A program made the translations under genes and the position numbers. Of a stretch of 20,184 nucleotides of DNA, positions 7,041 to 15,550 are shown piece after piece. Source of the stretch: an uncultured Erysipelotrichaceae bacterium (GTDB taxonomy: Bacteria > Bacillota_I > Bacilli_A > RF39 > UBA660); the NCBI GenBank assembly GCA_902766135.1, contig CACXCK010000096.1, forward strand, positions 1 to 20,184. Direction: 5' to 3'. Under the pieces are notes generated by a model that worked only from the letters and a program-made list of their open reading frames with translations, was not told where the DNA came from and ran no database searches. The number at the start of each line of letters is the position of its first letter. Positions within the stretch are counted from its first letter, which is position 1.

Positions 7041-8486
7041 ATGAATAAAAGAATAAAAAGATTATTTCTAGCAATATCACTAATGACTATTATTCCGATT
7101 GGGGTAAATGCTAGTTCAGTAACAGCAGGAAGAGGATATTCACAGGTAACAAAAGGAAGTTATGTAAGATTCTATGTCTATCTAAACGATGTTGCAGCTT
7201 GGAATATTACAGCAATAGGAGGAGGATCTACAAACAACAATTGTAGTATTAGAGATGTGGGTGACTCAGGAACTGGACGAAATACTAATAAAACCCTATC
7301 AGTGGATTGTTATGCCTCTGATTTAGGCCAAATAGGTTTTACCGTAACAGGCGATTACACAACTCAAGATGGTTCAACCCATAATGTCTCAACAGGTACA
7401 ACAGTAACAGTTGTAAAACCAAGAGATCCAGATTCAAATAATTTATTATCAAGCTTAGAAATAGAAGGATATGATTTAACCCCTTCCTTTAACGCTGAAA
7501 CCCTAGAATATACTACAGAAGTACCATCAAGTGTTGATAAAGTTAATATCAAAGCTTCAAAAGCAAGCGGATATGCTCAAGACCCTACAGGAGTAGGAGA
7601 GCATGAAGTAACTGAAGGATCAAACAATATTGAAATAACCGTAACAAGTGAAACAGGAGTATCAAGAACATACAAAATAAATGTTATTGTTAAAGATGAT
7701 AATCCAATTACTGTAAAACTAAATGACAAATCATATACCATAATGAAAAACTTAAAGGATTTAGCTGCTCCAGATGGCTTTGAATCATCAACAATAAAGA
7801 TTAATGAATTTGAAATACCTGTTTATTTAAATAAAACAATAAACATCACCTTAGTAGGTATTAAAGATGAAAAAGGCAATAAAGTATTTGCTTCATATGA
7901 TAGCGATAATAAAACATATCAATTATTTAATTATACAAAATCAGAAAGATCTAGACTTTATATCTTGCCTTTAAAAGAAGAAAAAGAAAACTTTCATAAA
8001 GATAGTATCACAATTAATAGTGAAAACTATGAATGCTTAAAGCATAACAAAGATAACAATTTAATTGTAATATACGCTAAAGATTTAATAACTGGTAAAG
8101 AAAATTACTACACATATGATGTTGATACAAAGACTTTTATTTTATATCATGATTCTCTAGAGAAAAGTTATTTAGAAGAGATAAATAAATACAAAGAAGT
8201 TATGTACATATTAATGGGAATAATTGCTCTATTTGCTTTAGTATTGATAATTATGGTTATTAAAAGACCTAAAAAAGAGAAAAAAATAAAAGAAAAAAAA
8301 GAAACTATTGAAAAAATAATAGAAGAACCAGAAACAAAAGAGATAGAGCCAAAACCATCAAAAGAGAAAAAAACAAAATCCAAAAAAAAGAATGATATAG
8401 TTATAGAAGAAAAACAAGAAAATATAGAAGATGATACAATGTTTGATATTCTAAATGATGGTAAAAAGAAGAAAAAATCAAAATAG
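7041..8486 (+). CDS. Single-pass membrane protein with Ig/cohesin-like and cadherin-like beta-sandwich domains
   Basis: This is a 481-aa surface protein of unknown function. A signal peptide (1-24, ending GVNA) is followed by a beta-rich domain (about 25-131) that opens with a pattern reminiscent of cohesin-like modules (VTAGRGYSQVTKGSYVRFYV) and ends in DYTTQDGSTHNVS...TVTVV. Next is a domain (about 133-218, LLSSLEIEGYDLTPSFNAET, LEYTTEVPSS) matching the cadherin-like beta-sandwich family (PF12733 type), then an unrecognised beta-rich region (about 225-380). One membrane helix (386-408) leads to a 73-residue cytosolic tail rich in Lys and Glu, ending KKKKKSK. The gene follows the dockerin hydrolase by eight bases with an AGGAGGT site (7031-7037), so the two are co-expressed. 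A docking or scaffold role is inference; the cohesin-like call is weak, the cadherin-like call good. Confidence 0.85.
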   Translation: MNKRIKRLFLAISLMTIIPIGVNASSVTAGRGYSQVTKGSYVRFYVYLNDVAAWNITAIGGGSTNNNCSIRDVGDSGTGRNTNKTLSVDCYASDLGQIGFTVTGDYTTQDGSTHNVSTGTTVTVVKPRDPDSNNLLSSLEIEGYDLTPSFNAETLEYTTEVPSSVDKVNIKASKASGYAQDPTGVGEHEVTEGSNNIEITVTSETGVSRTYKINVIVKDDNPITVKLNDKSYTIMKNLKDLAAPDGFESSTIKINEFEIPVYLNKTINITLVGIKDEKGNKVFASYDSDNKTYQLFNYTKSERSRLYILPLKEEKENFHKDSITINSENYECLKHNKDNNLIVIYAKDLITGKENYYTYDVDTKTFILYHDSLEKSYLEEINKYKEVMYILMGIIALFALVLIIMVIKRPKKEKKIKEKKETIEKIIEEPETKEIEPKPSKEKKTKSKKKNDIVIEEKQENIEDDTMFDILNDGKKKKKSK

Positions 8487-8504
8487 TTTTTTTCTTCTTT
8501 TTTT
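8463..8504 (+). terminator. Intrinsic terminator overlapping the end of the membrane-protein gene
   Basis: A 15-bp fully paired stem (8463-8477 with 8488-8502) has a 10-nt loop and a T-rich 3' arm. The left arm is the DNA coding for the Lys-rich C-terminus, and the stop codon (8484-8486) lies in the loop. The stem is almost all A-U, so strength depends on length rather than GC content. Confidence 0.7.
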
Positions 8505-8511
8505 GTGAAAG

Positions 8512-8541
8512 TTGCAGATTATAACAAAATCATGTTATAAT
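8512..8541 (+). promoter_or_regulatory. Sigma-A promoter of the 8558 operon (extended -10)
   Basis: -35 TTGCAG (8512-8517) and TATAAT (8536-8541) are 18 bp apart, with TGT before the -10 (extended form). The start site near 8548 would leave only about ten leader bases before ATG 8558. Confidence 0.7.
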
Positions 8542-8557
8542 TAAAACGTGAATAGAT

Positions 8558-9757
8558 ATGAAAAAGAAATTTTATTACTTTCTGTTGCTATTTCCAATCA
8601 TAGATTTTATTACTTCCATTGCTACTTGGAATAATTACACAAGCATCGGAACCATAATTAAAGGCTGTTTATTATTAGGCAGCAGTATTTACATACTAAC
8701 TCATAATAAAAATCAAAAAGAGACATATATAATCTTTGGGTTAATTTTAATATATTCGCTAATCCACATTGCGCTTATTGGCACACACACTATTAGCACG
8801 TTAATAAAAATATTTTATTTTCCAGTTCTATTATATTTCTTCTATGTATACCAAAACAAATACATTAATAGAAGAATATACTGTAGATATTTTATCATAT
8901 TTAGTATCCTATACTTGTTACCATATCCATTTAACTTGGGCCATAATATAAGTGAAATATACCCAAATAAAGATCTATATTTATCATTCTTCTACGTTGG
9001 TAATGAAATAGTTAACATCTTCATTTTATTGATTCCTCTTAGTATTGAATATATTAAATCTAAAAAATCTATTTATTTAATAATAACAATCTTAACAATC
9101 ATCTTAATAAGTACAATCTTAACAACTAAAACATTATATTTGGCATTAATAATAATTATCATATACTTTATCCACAAATATAAAGAGTATATTATAAAAT
9201 ATTTAAAAAGGCACATAAAAGTTAGCATTTTATTAATTATTACTCTAATTAGTTCGTTATGTATTTTAATGCCTAGAGTATCTTTATATAAAAATATTAC
9301 AACCTCACTATCATACTACGGAATTGATACACCCGAAGAAGTTTTCTCATATGACACCTTAAATCACATAATATTTAGCAATCGCCTAAGCTTTCTAGAA
9401 GATAATTATGAAGAATATAAAAATTCAAGCCCAGAAGAAAAAATATTTGGTATGAAAAAAATAGAGCAATATGTTGAAATAGATATTTTTGATATCTTTT
9501 TCCATACTGGAATATTAGGCTTAATTAGTTATATCATAATAATGACGATAGTATTAAAAAGAATTAAACTTAAAAACACTTCAAAATTTAGTTTAATTCT
9601 CCTATTAACAATATCTAATTTAAGTGGCCATGTTTTATTAAGTCCTATGGTCACAACATATTTAAGCCTCTTAAGTGGCATTAATAAAGGAGCGGTGAAA
9701 GATGAAATCCTGGACCAAGAATCAATTAAAACGCATCAGATTAGCTTTAATGATTAA
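8558..9757 (+). CDS. Wzy / O-antigen-ligase-like polytopic membrane protein
   Basis: This hydrophobic 399-aa protein has about nine to ten membrane segments. It also has a long outside loop near residues 255-315 containing [11 protein letters not shown] and [20 protein letters not shown] followed by the GILGLISY helix. That is the layout of the O-antigen ligase/polymerase (Wzy/WaaL) superfamily, whose members join undecaprenyl-linked glycans outside the membrane. Its N-terminus (PIIDF, then IIKGCLLLG) is related to that of the larger fusion protein at 11345 (PILDL, ITKGAILVL), so the two are paralogues. No clear Shine-Dalgarno sequence precedes ATG 8558, unlike the rest of the window. It overlaps the following acetyltransferase gene by 56 bp. 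Whether it polymerises, ligates or does something else cannot be read from sequence. Confidence 0.75.
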   Translation: MKKKFYYFLLLFPIIDFITSIATWNNYTSIGTIIKGCLLLGSSIYILTHNKNQKETYIIFGLILIYSLIHIALIGTHTISTLIKIFYFPVLLYFFYVYQNKYINRRIYCRYFIIFSILYLLPYPFNLGHNISEIYPNKDLYLSFFYVGNEIVNIFILLIPLSIEYIKSKKSIYLIITILTIILISTILTTKTLYLALIIIIIYFIHKYKEYIIKYLKRHIKVSILLIITLISSLCILMPRVSLYKNITTSLSYYGIDTPEEVFSYDTLNHIIFSNRLSFLEDNYEEYKNSSPEEKIFGMKKIEQYVEIDIFDIFFHTGILGLISYIIIMTIVLKRIKLKNTSKFSLILLLTISNLSGHVLLSPMVTTYLSLLSGINKGAVKDEILDQESIKTHQISFND

Positions 9758-10238
9758 TAGTGATTCCCGAAATAAATACTTAAAAGAAAAAAATATTTTT
9801 TACAGTATGGGTGAGAATGTTTTCTTTCAACCAAGAATAATACCCAGTGACCCCAAACTAATAAAATTTCATAATAATATTGTTGTAACAAGTAACGTTA
9901 CATTTGTAAACCATGATGTCTTTCATCTTGGCTTAAAAAGTTTAGGTAAAGGAGATTACCAATATTTACAGTATCCGATTGAGATTATGGACAACGTTTT
10001 TATAGGGTGCAATTCAACTATTTTGGGTAATGTAAAAATTGGCCCTAATGCTGTTATAGCGGCCGGAAGTGTAGTGACTAAGGATGTTCCTCCTAATTCA
10101 GTAGTAGCAGGCAATCCAGCAAGAGTTATAGAATCATTTGATGAGTTCCTTGAAAAAAGGAAAAAAGAAGTCACAAACAACTCCATTGAATCATGCTGGG
10201 AAAGATTTAATAAAGAAAAAAATAAACAAGAACAATAG
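9702..10238 (+). CDS. Left-handed beta-helix (hexapeptide) acyltransferase
   Basis: This is a 178-aa sugar O-acetyltransferase of the NodL/LacA/WcaF type, probably acetylating a sugar of the surface polymer from acetyl-CoA. Hexapeptide repeats run through about 38-145 ([40 protein letters not shown]). The family end signature GNPARVI is present, and candidate catalytic histidines are H71 and H75 (VNHDVFH). The start at ATG 9702 lies 56 bp inside the previous gene. It is supported by AAAGGAG at 9686-9692, and the downstream alternative ATG (9749) has no ribosome binding site. The hydrophilic C-terminus ends inside the terminator hairpin. Confidence 0.88.
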   Translation: MKSWTKNQLKRIRLALMINSDSRNKYLKEKNIFYSMGENVFFQPRIIPSDPKLIKFHNNIVVTSNVTFVNHDVFHLGLKSLGKGDYQYLQYPIEIMDNVFIGCNSTILGNVKIGPNAVIAAGSVVTKDVPPNSVVAGNPARVIESFDEFLEKRKKEVTNNSIESCWERFNKEKNKQEQ

Positions 10239-10254
10239 ATTGTTCTGTTTTTTT
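10229..10254 (+). terminator. Intrinsic terminator overlapping the acetyltransferase stop
   Basis: Stem AGAACAA (10229-10235) / TTGTTCT (10240-10246) with a four-base loop TAGA is followed by T at 10248-10254. The stop codon TAG (10236-10238) forms most of the loop. Confidence 0.85.
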
Positions 10255-10267
10255 ATAAATTTTAATG

Positions 10268-10273
10268 TATAAT
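10268..10273 (+). promoter_or_regulatory. Likely -10 element of the tagO-like operon
   Basis: TATAAT at 10268-10273 follows the terminator closely and precedes the AGAGGTG ribosome binding site (10283-10289). No convincing -35 lies 16-18 bp upstream, where the terminator T-tract sits. Confidence 0.45.
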
Positions 10274-10293
10274 AATATTAGCAGAGGTGTTTT

Positions 10294-11358
10294 ATGAATT
10301 TAGAAGTAAATATAGTTAATATATTAATAATGATACTAACTACTTTTATTTGTAGTGTATTACTAGTTCCCATAGCTAAAAAAATAGCTTTTCACATCGG
10401 GGCCTTTGACTATCCTAATCAAAGAAGATTAAACAAAGTCCCAATGCCAACTATTGGGGGTATAGCAGTCTTTGCATCTTTTATAATTGGTTACATGCTT
10501 TTTGGCCGAAAGTCAATCGAGATGCTTGCTGTTTTAATTGGGGGAATGATTATCATTTTCACTGGTTTGATCGATGACATTAAACCGATAAGTGCTAAAT
10601 ATCAACTCCTAGGCCAAATAGCGTCTATCTTAGTAATATCGATATATGGCCAAATTACAATTGATCATATTACATTTTTAGGACTTCACCTAACTTTCAG
10701 TGCACCATGGAATTATATTATTACGACCATCTTCATGTTAGGTATCATAAATGCCATTGACTTATCAGACGGAATGGACGGCCTATCAAGTGGAATAAGT
10801 ATCATTTATTTCGCAACCATTTTAATTATAGCCTTCTTGCTCGGAATGGCCGGAAACACAGATACTCTTATTTCCATCTTAATGATTGGTTCTTTACTTG
10901 GCTTCTTAGTCTACAATTTTCCACCTGCTAAAATATACATTGGTGATTCAGGTAGTAACTTTGTAGGCCTTATGGTATCAGTAACTGCTTTATACGGTTT
11001 TAAGGTAGCTACATTCACATCACTATTAATACCATTACTAATTTTAGCTACACCAATAATCGATGTGCTATTTGCTATTATAAGAAGAAGTCTAAAAAAA
11101 GAAAATCCGTTTACAACACCAGATAAAGAACATCTTCATCACCAATTACTAAAGATGAAGTTTTCAACTAAAAAATCACTAGCAATCATTTACTTCATTA
11201 ATATATGTTTTGCTATTGCTTCTATTCTTTACTCCCAAGGTAGTATATTATATGCCTTTATTATGTACATTACTCTGATGATTGTGTTCTTATACCTAGC
11301 ACTAAAAACTAATATACTATTTCCTAACAAAGGGGTGAAGAGCCATGAAAAAAAATAG
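10294..11358 (+). CDS. Undecaprenyl-phosphate sugar-1-phosphate transferase, TagO/WecA family
   Basis: This integral membrane enzyme loads a sugar-1-phosphate (usually GlcNAc-1-P from UDP-GlcNAc) on undecaprenyl phosphate, the first step of wall glycopolymer synthesis. The 354-aa protein has about ten to eleven membrane segments and all the family motifs. These are the DD pair D94-D95 (GLIDDIKPISAKYQ), NAIDLSDGMDGLSSG (N153 to D162 are the catalytic/metal residues), IYIGDSGSNFVG, and the loop H280-L-H-H-Q-L, which separates TagO/WecA from MraY. It heads an operon of glycosyltransferases and overlaps the next gene by 14 bp. The exact sugar donor is inferred from the family. Confidence 0.93.
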   Translation: MNLEVNIVNILIMILTTFICSVLLVPIAKKIAFHIGAFDYPNQRRLNKVPMPTIGGIAVFASFIIGYMLFGRKSIEMLAVLIGGMIIIFTGLIDDIKPISAKYQLLGQIASILVISIYGQITIDHITFLGLHLTFSAPWNYIITTIFMLGIINAIDLSDGMDGLSSGISIIYFATILIIAFLLGMAGNTDTLISILMIGSLLGFLVYNFPPAKIYIGDSGSNFVGLMVSVTALYGFKVATFTSLLIPLLILATPIIDVLFAIIRRSLKKENPFTTPDKEHLHHQLLKMKFSTKKSLAIIYFINICFAIASILYSQGSILYAFIMYITLMIVFLYLALKTNILFPNKGVKSHEKK

Positions 11359-13462
11359 GCCTTCAGTACTATCACTAATATACCTAATACCAATACTAGA
11401 TTTACTATCATTTCTAGGCATTAACACTAATTTAGTATATATTACTAAAGGTGCTATTTTAGTTTTATTTACCATCCAAATAATAATTGAAAAAAAACAA
11501 GTCCCATGGCTATTAGCCGTTTTAGGACTTCCACTGCTTATAATACTTTATAATTATTCTAAAGGATTTGACATTCTAAAACCAAGTATTTATTTAATTA
11601 ATATCATATTGCTTCCCCTAGTTATGTTACTAAACAAAGAAGATAACAATAATAAAAGACTATGGCTCCTTTCTTGGGAATACATAATTGTTTTTAGTAT
11701 TACTTTCTTGATTAACTCTAATATAAATGAATTTCGTTTTGGTACAATTTCCGTACTATCACTGTCAATTCCATGGCTAATTTCCCAAATTAACAATCAT
11801 AACAACCTTGTATCAAAATATATAGGCATTGTTTTAATCGTGTTATTTGCTTATCTATCTAAATCAATTTTATTCACACTCGTAGCAATTACTACCATTT
11901 GTTATTATCTATGGGTATCTTCACTAAAAAAGGACAAAGAGAGTTTAATAACATCTTTAATTTGGTTCTTTACACTCCTAGTTATCTGCTTAACCTTAAC
12001 AGGAATGAAAAATGATTCAGCATGGTTAGACAATACTTACAGCAAGCGTATAAATGAAATAACAAATAGCTATAATAATTTTCTTAAAACAAATATTGAT
12101 GAACAATTATTTGGAACGATTTCGCTTAAAAATGAAACTGTACGTACAGATGGGGTAGAACTATTTTTAAACATAGGCTACGTTGGAGCAACATACTACG
12201 TTATATTACTAATTATTTCAATTATTAAAACCCGAAAGCAAAAAAACTTTATCGTTCCTTGGACCTATTTAGTATTCCTTTCAATAATAAATGGCTCAGT
12301 AATTACTAACTGGGGAACATCAATAATGTTATTTTTAATAATAACCAAAAAAGAAAATATTGCCAAAAAAATATTAATGGTTTCTAATATGTACCCGTCC
12401 AAAAGAAATAAACATTATGGTGCTTTTGTCAAAAATATGGTTATTGACTTAGCAAACAATGGTTATGACATTGAAGTTGTAAAAATAACTAAACATAAAA
12501 ATAAATTGCTTAAACTTCTGGCATATCTAAAACTATATTTTGTAGCTTTTCTTAAATCATTTCTATACTCATACGATTATTTCTATAGTCATTTTATCTC
12601 GCATTCAACTCTGCCTTTAATCCCAGCAAGAATTGTTAGTCCAAAGACTCTTTTAATTGCTAACGCCCATGGTAATGACATTGTCGCCGATAATGCTGCA
12701 GATGAAAATAATATAGCTTCCTCTAAATCCATACTAAAATATGTTGATAGAGTAGTTGTTCCATCTGCTTACTACAAAGAAATTATAATAGAGGACTATA
12801 GATTTAAAGAGAATAACATTTACATCTATCCATCAGGTGGTATAGACTTTACAATTTTTAAAGACTTAAATAAAAGAGATTGTTTAGAAGAACTAGGCTT
12901 GGATGAAAAATACACATACTATGGTTTTATATCAAGAATCGAAAAAGATAAGGGCTGGGACACTCTAATTGAAGCATTTAATATACTTAATAACGATAAC
13001 AAACTAAATAATATAAAATTAATTATAATTGGTAGGGGAGCAGAAGAACAAGAACTAACCAACCTCATTAAAGAATACAAATTAGATAATTTAATTATTA
13101 GGAAAGAATTTGTCTACCAAGACGAACTAGTCAAATACTATAATGCTTTTGATGCTCTTATTTTTCCAACAAAAAGAAAAAGTGAGTCGCTAGGTTTAGT
13201 AGGGCTAGAAGCAATGGCTTGCCACACTCCTACAATCATCTGTACTCTATATGGCCCTAAAAGTTACGCTAATAAATCTAACTCCCTAGTGTATACTAAA
13301 ACTAAAGATGGTAAAGAATTAGCAAATAAAATAAAAGAATATATGAAACTATCTAGTAAAGATAAAGAAACATTAATAAATAATGCTTATAATACATCTA
13401 AAGAATATGATAAAGATTCGATAAAAGACGCATTACAAAAAATATTTGATAAGGGTGAGTAA
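11345..13462 (+). CDS. Fusion protein: Wzy/O-antigen-ligase-like membrane domain + GT4 glycosyltransferase
   Basis: This is one 705-aa reading frame with two parts. Residues ~1-335 form a polytopic Wzy-like domain, with the outside loop ISLKNETVRTDGVELFLNIG near 258-280, related to the 8558 protein. Residues ~341-705 are a complete GT-B glycosyltransferase of family GT4. It opens KKILMVSNMYPSKRNKHYGA, then has the donor-site GFISRIEKDKGWDTLIEAF and the EX7E motif (E614, E622; ESLGLVGLE). The membrane part ends in TKKENIAKK, positive and therefore likely cytosolic, which puts the GT4 domain with nucleotide sugars. The internal ATG at 12377 has no ribosome binding site, so a hidden second gene is unlikely. 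The start at 11345 has AAAGGGGTGAAG upstream. The stop is followed directly by the next ATG. Confidence 0.85.
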   Translation: MKKNRPSVLSLIYLIPILDLLSFLGINTNLVYITKGAILVLFTIQIIIEKKQVPWLLAVLGLPLLIILYNYSKGFDILKPSIYLINIILLPLVMLLNKEDNNNKRLWLLSWEYIIVFSITFLINSNINEFRFGTISVLSLSIPWLISQINNHNNLVSKYIGIVLIVLFAYLSKSILFTLVAITTICYYLWVSSLKKDKESLITSLIWFFTLLVICLTLTGMKNDSAWLDNTYSKRINEITNSYNNFLKTNIDEQLFGTISLKNETVRTDGVELFLNIGYVGATYYVILLIISIIKTRKQKNFIVPWTYLVFLSIINGSVITNWGTSIMLFLIITKKENIAKKILMVSNMYPSKRNKHYGAFVKNMVIDLANNGYDIEVVKITKHKNKLLKLLAYLKLYFVAFLKSFLYSYDYFYSHFISHSTLPLIPARIVSPKTLLIANAHGNDIVADNAADENNIASSKSILKYVDRVVVPSAYYKEIIIEDYRFKENNIYIYPSGGIDFTIFKDLNKRDCLEELGLDEKYTYYGFISRIEKDKGWDTLIEAFNILNNDNKLNNIKLIIIGRGAEEQELTNLIKEYKLDNLIIRKEFVYQDELVKYYNAFDALIFPTKRKSESLGLVGLEAMACHTPTIICTLYGPKSYANKSNSLVYTKTKDGKELANKIKEYMKLSSKDKETLINNAYNTSKEYDKDSIKDALQKIFDKGE

Positions 13463-14302
13463 ATGAAAACAGGAATAGTTATATTAAATTACAATGACTC
13501 TGAAAATACTATTAAAATGATTAATCAAATTAAAGATTACAAGAATATTTCTAAAATAGTTATTGTTGATAATAAGAGTAGTGATGATTCAGTAGAAAGA
13601 ATAAAACCTCTTACCAACAAAAAAATTGTTTTAATAGAAGCTAAGAATAATAAAGGATACGCTAACGGTAATAATATAGGGCTAAAATACTTAAGTAATG
13701 ATACAGATATAGAGTTAGTAATAATTTCAAATCCTGACATATTAGTTGAAGAAAGCGTGATAGATGAGTTAATAAAAGACTTTAAAAAACACCCAGAAAT
13801 ATCTTTTTTAGGGCCTAAGATACTAGAAAGAGGGAGCATCTCAAGAGGCTGGCGTCATCCAACATTCTTATCAGAATTAGTATCAAACATAAACTATTTT
13901 TCTAAATATGAAAAAAGATTACTACGATATGAACAAACGGATGAACACTTACGCAAAGTAGATGTCATCCATGGCTGCTTCTTTATGGCAAGACTAAAAG
14001 ATTTTGAAGACATTAATTTCTTTGATCCAAACACTTTTCTTTATTATGAAGAAAACATATTAGCGAAGAAAAGAGAAAAAAAAGGCTTCAACGCCTATGT
14101 CGATAACTATCTAAGCGTCACCCATGCATTATCCCAAAGCGTCGATAAAAGCCTTAAAAAAATAAAAAAATACAAAATTTTAAAAAACAGCATGTTCTAT
14201 TATGAACATCAATACTGTGAAAGAAATATCATCGAAAGATTTATTCTTAAACTATCGTATATTCTGAGTTTAGGAATTCTTTACTTAACATTCTGGATAT
14301 AG
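13463..14302 (+). CDS. GT2 glycosyltransferase, rhamnosyltransferase-like (WbbL/RgpB type)
   Basis: This is a 279-aa cytoplasmic GT-A enzyme that adds a sugar to the lipid-linked chain. The N-terminus GIVILNYNDSENT and IVDNKSSDDSVE bind the nucleotide sugar. The metal-binding motif is SNPDI (N90-P-D92) rather than a full DxD, as is common in rhamnosyltransferases. IHGCFFMARLKDF and FFDPNTFLYYEENILAKK make up the acceptor/catalytic half. The C-terminus is hydrophobic (LSYILSLGILYLTFWI), suggesting membrane association. The ATG follows the preceding TAA without a gap; AAGGGTGAG in the end of the upstream gene is the ribosome binding site. The donor sugar is inferred. Confidence 0.85.
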   Translation: MKTGIVILNYNDSENTIKMINQIKDYKNISKIVIVDNKSSDDSVERIKPLTNKKIVLIEAKNNKGYANGNNIGLKYLSNDTDIELVIISNPDILVEESVIDELIKDFKKHPEISFLGPKILERGSISRGWRHPTFLSELVSNINYFSKYEKRLLRYEQTDEHLRKVDVIHGCFFMARLKDFEDINFFDPNTFLYYEENILAKKREKKGFNAYVDNYLSVTHALSQSVDKSLKKIKKYKILKNSMFYYEHQYCERNIIERFILKLSYILSLGILYLTFWI

Positions 14303-14310
14303 GAGGAATT

Positions 14311-15468
14311 ATGAAAAATATTATCATCATTGGTTCAAGAGGGTACAACTATCCATATGGTGGATGGGAAACATTCGTTACTAACTTAATTGATAACACC
14401 AAAGATAAGAACATCAAATACTATCTTCCTAATTTGACATACGACAAAGAAGAAGAAGGTAAAGTTATCGAAAACGAAAAAGTATATAATCCGTATATTT
14501 ATTGTAAAGATAGTGGCTTTAAAACAATGTTTTCATTTACCATTAAATCAATAAACTTCTTTCTCAATTACATTGAAAAGAATAATTTGAAGAATGTCAC
14601 GATGTTAATACTTGGATGTAAAGTAGGACCTTTAATACCTTTTTGGCAACGTAAACTAAAGCGACTTAACGTCAAGACAATAATAAACCCCGATGGCCTA
14701 GAATGGAAAAGAGATAAATGGTCATGGTGGATTAAAGAGTGTTTTAAAATAAGTGAAAGATACAGCATCAAATATACAGACGAATGTGTCTGTGATTCAA
14801 AAGCTATAGAGAAGTATATCAAAGAAAAATATCAAAAATACAATCCTAAAACTCACTTCATCGCCTATGGAGCATATCTAGATAAATTACTTAAAAAAAC
14901 TAAAATAGTCAAAGATTTATTTAAAGAATATAATATCCAAGAGGAAAACTACTACCTAATTGTCGGAAGATTCATACCCGAAAATAATTACGAAACAATC
15001 ATCAAAGAATTTATGAAATCAAGTACTAAAAAAGACTTAGTTATAATCTGCAACCTAGAAAAAAATAAATTCTATACTCACTTACTAGAAGAAACAAATT
15101 TTGAAAGTGATAAAAGAATTAAATTTGTAGGGTCAATCTATGATAATGATTCATTAAGATATATAAGAAAAAATGCTTATGCATATATCCATGGGCATTC
15201 AGCTGGTGGAACAAATCCATCCCTATTAGAAGCGCTTAGCCTAACCAATATAAATATCCTATATGATGTTGATTATAATAACGAAGTTGGCCTAGATAGT
15301 GCTTATTACTTTAATAAAGATGAAAATAATCTAAAAGAATTAATAGACAGAATAGATTTACTATCTATAAGAGAAATAGAAAGACTAGGTAATAAAGCAA
15401 AAGAAAGAATTAAAGAAGAATATACTTGGGATATAGTTGTTAACAAGTATAAAAAAGTTTGGAAATAA
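14311..15468 (+). CDS. GT4 glycosyltransferase with DUF1972 domain, Cps2T/RgpA-like rhamnosyltransferase
   Basis: This 385-aa protein belongs to the family of streptococcal beta-1,4-rhamnosyltransferases (Cps2T/WchF, RgpA), which add L-rhamnose to the first lipid-linked sugar. Its hallmarks are the N-terminal IIGSRGYNYPYGGWETFVTN (close to the family GxPxxYGGFETFV pattern) and NPDGLEWKRDKWS (N126 onward). The second Rossmann half has VGRFIPENNYETII, and HGHSAGGTNPSLLEAL is the donor-binding end. AGGAGG (14302-14307, starting on the last base of the preceding stop) gives a strong ribosome binding site, four bases from the ATG. It is the last gene of its operon, ahead of the terminator at 15467. 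Rhamnose as donor is inferred from the family; no dTDP-rhamnose genes are in the window. Confidence 0.88.
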   Translation: MKNIIIIGSRGYNYPYGGWETFVTNLIDNTKDKNIKYYLPNLTYDKEEEGKVIENEKVYNPYIYCKDSGFKTMFSFTIKSINFFLNYIEKNNLKNVTMLILGCKVGPLIPFWQRKLKRLNVKTIINPDGLEWKRDKWSWWIKECFKISERYSIKYTDECVCDSKAIEKYIKEKYQKYNPKTHFIAYGAYLDKLLKKTKIVKDLFKEYNIQEENYYLIVGRFIPENNYETIIKEFMKSSTKKDLVIICNLEKNKFYTHLLEETNFESDKRIKFVGSIYDNDSLRYIRKNAYAYIHGHSAGGTNPSLLEALSLTNINILYDVDYNNEVGLDSAYYFNKDENNLKELIDRIDLLSIREIERLGNKAKERIKEEYTWDIVVNKYKKVWK

Positions 15469-15493
15469 TAGGTTTTTAATAACCTGTTTTTTT
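15467..15493 (+). terminator. Intrinsic terminator after the DUF1972 glycosyltransferase
   Basis: AATAGGTT (15467-15474) pairs with AACCTGTT (15481-15488), including one G-U pair, around a TTTAAT loop and is followed by T to 15493. The stop codon (15466-15468) overlaps the first stem bases. Confidence 0.8.
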
Positions 15494-15500
15494 ATTAAAA

Positions 15501-15529
15501 TTGCTATTATTATAACTTTTTGATATACT
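15501..15529 (+). promoter_or_regulatory. Sigma-A promoter of the ABC exporter operon (extended -10)
   Basis: -35 TTGCTA (15501-15506), a 17-bp spacer, and -10 TATACT (15524-15529) preceded by TGA. The ribosome binding site AGAGGTGG (15540-15547) follows. Confidence 0.75.
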
Positions 15530-15550
15530 AAATATAGTTAGAGGTGGAAT

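Noticed and set aside
12377..13462. Separate GT4 gene starting at the internal ATG
   Set aside because: There is no purine-rich site upstream and the frame is continuous with the Wzy-like part, so a fusion is the simpler reading.
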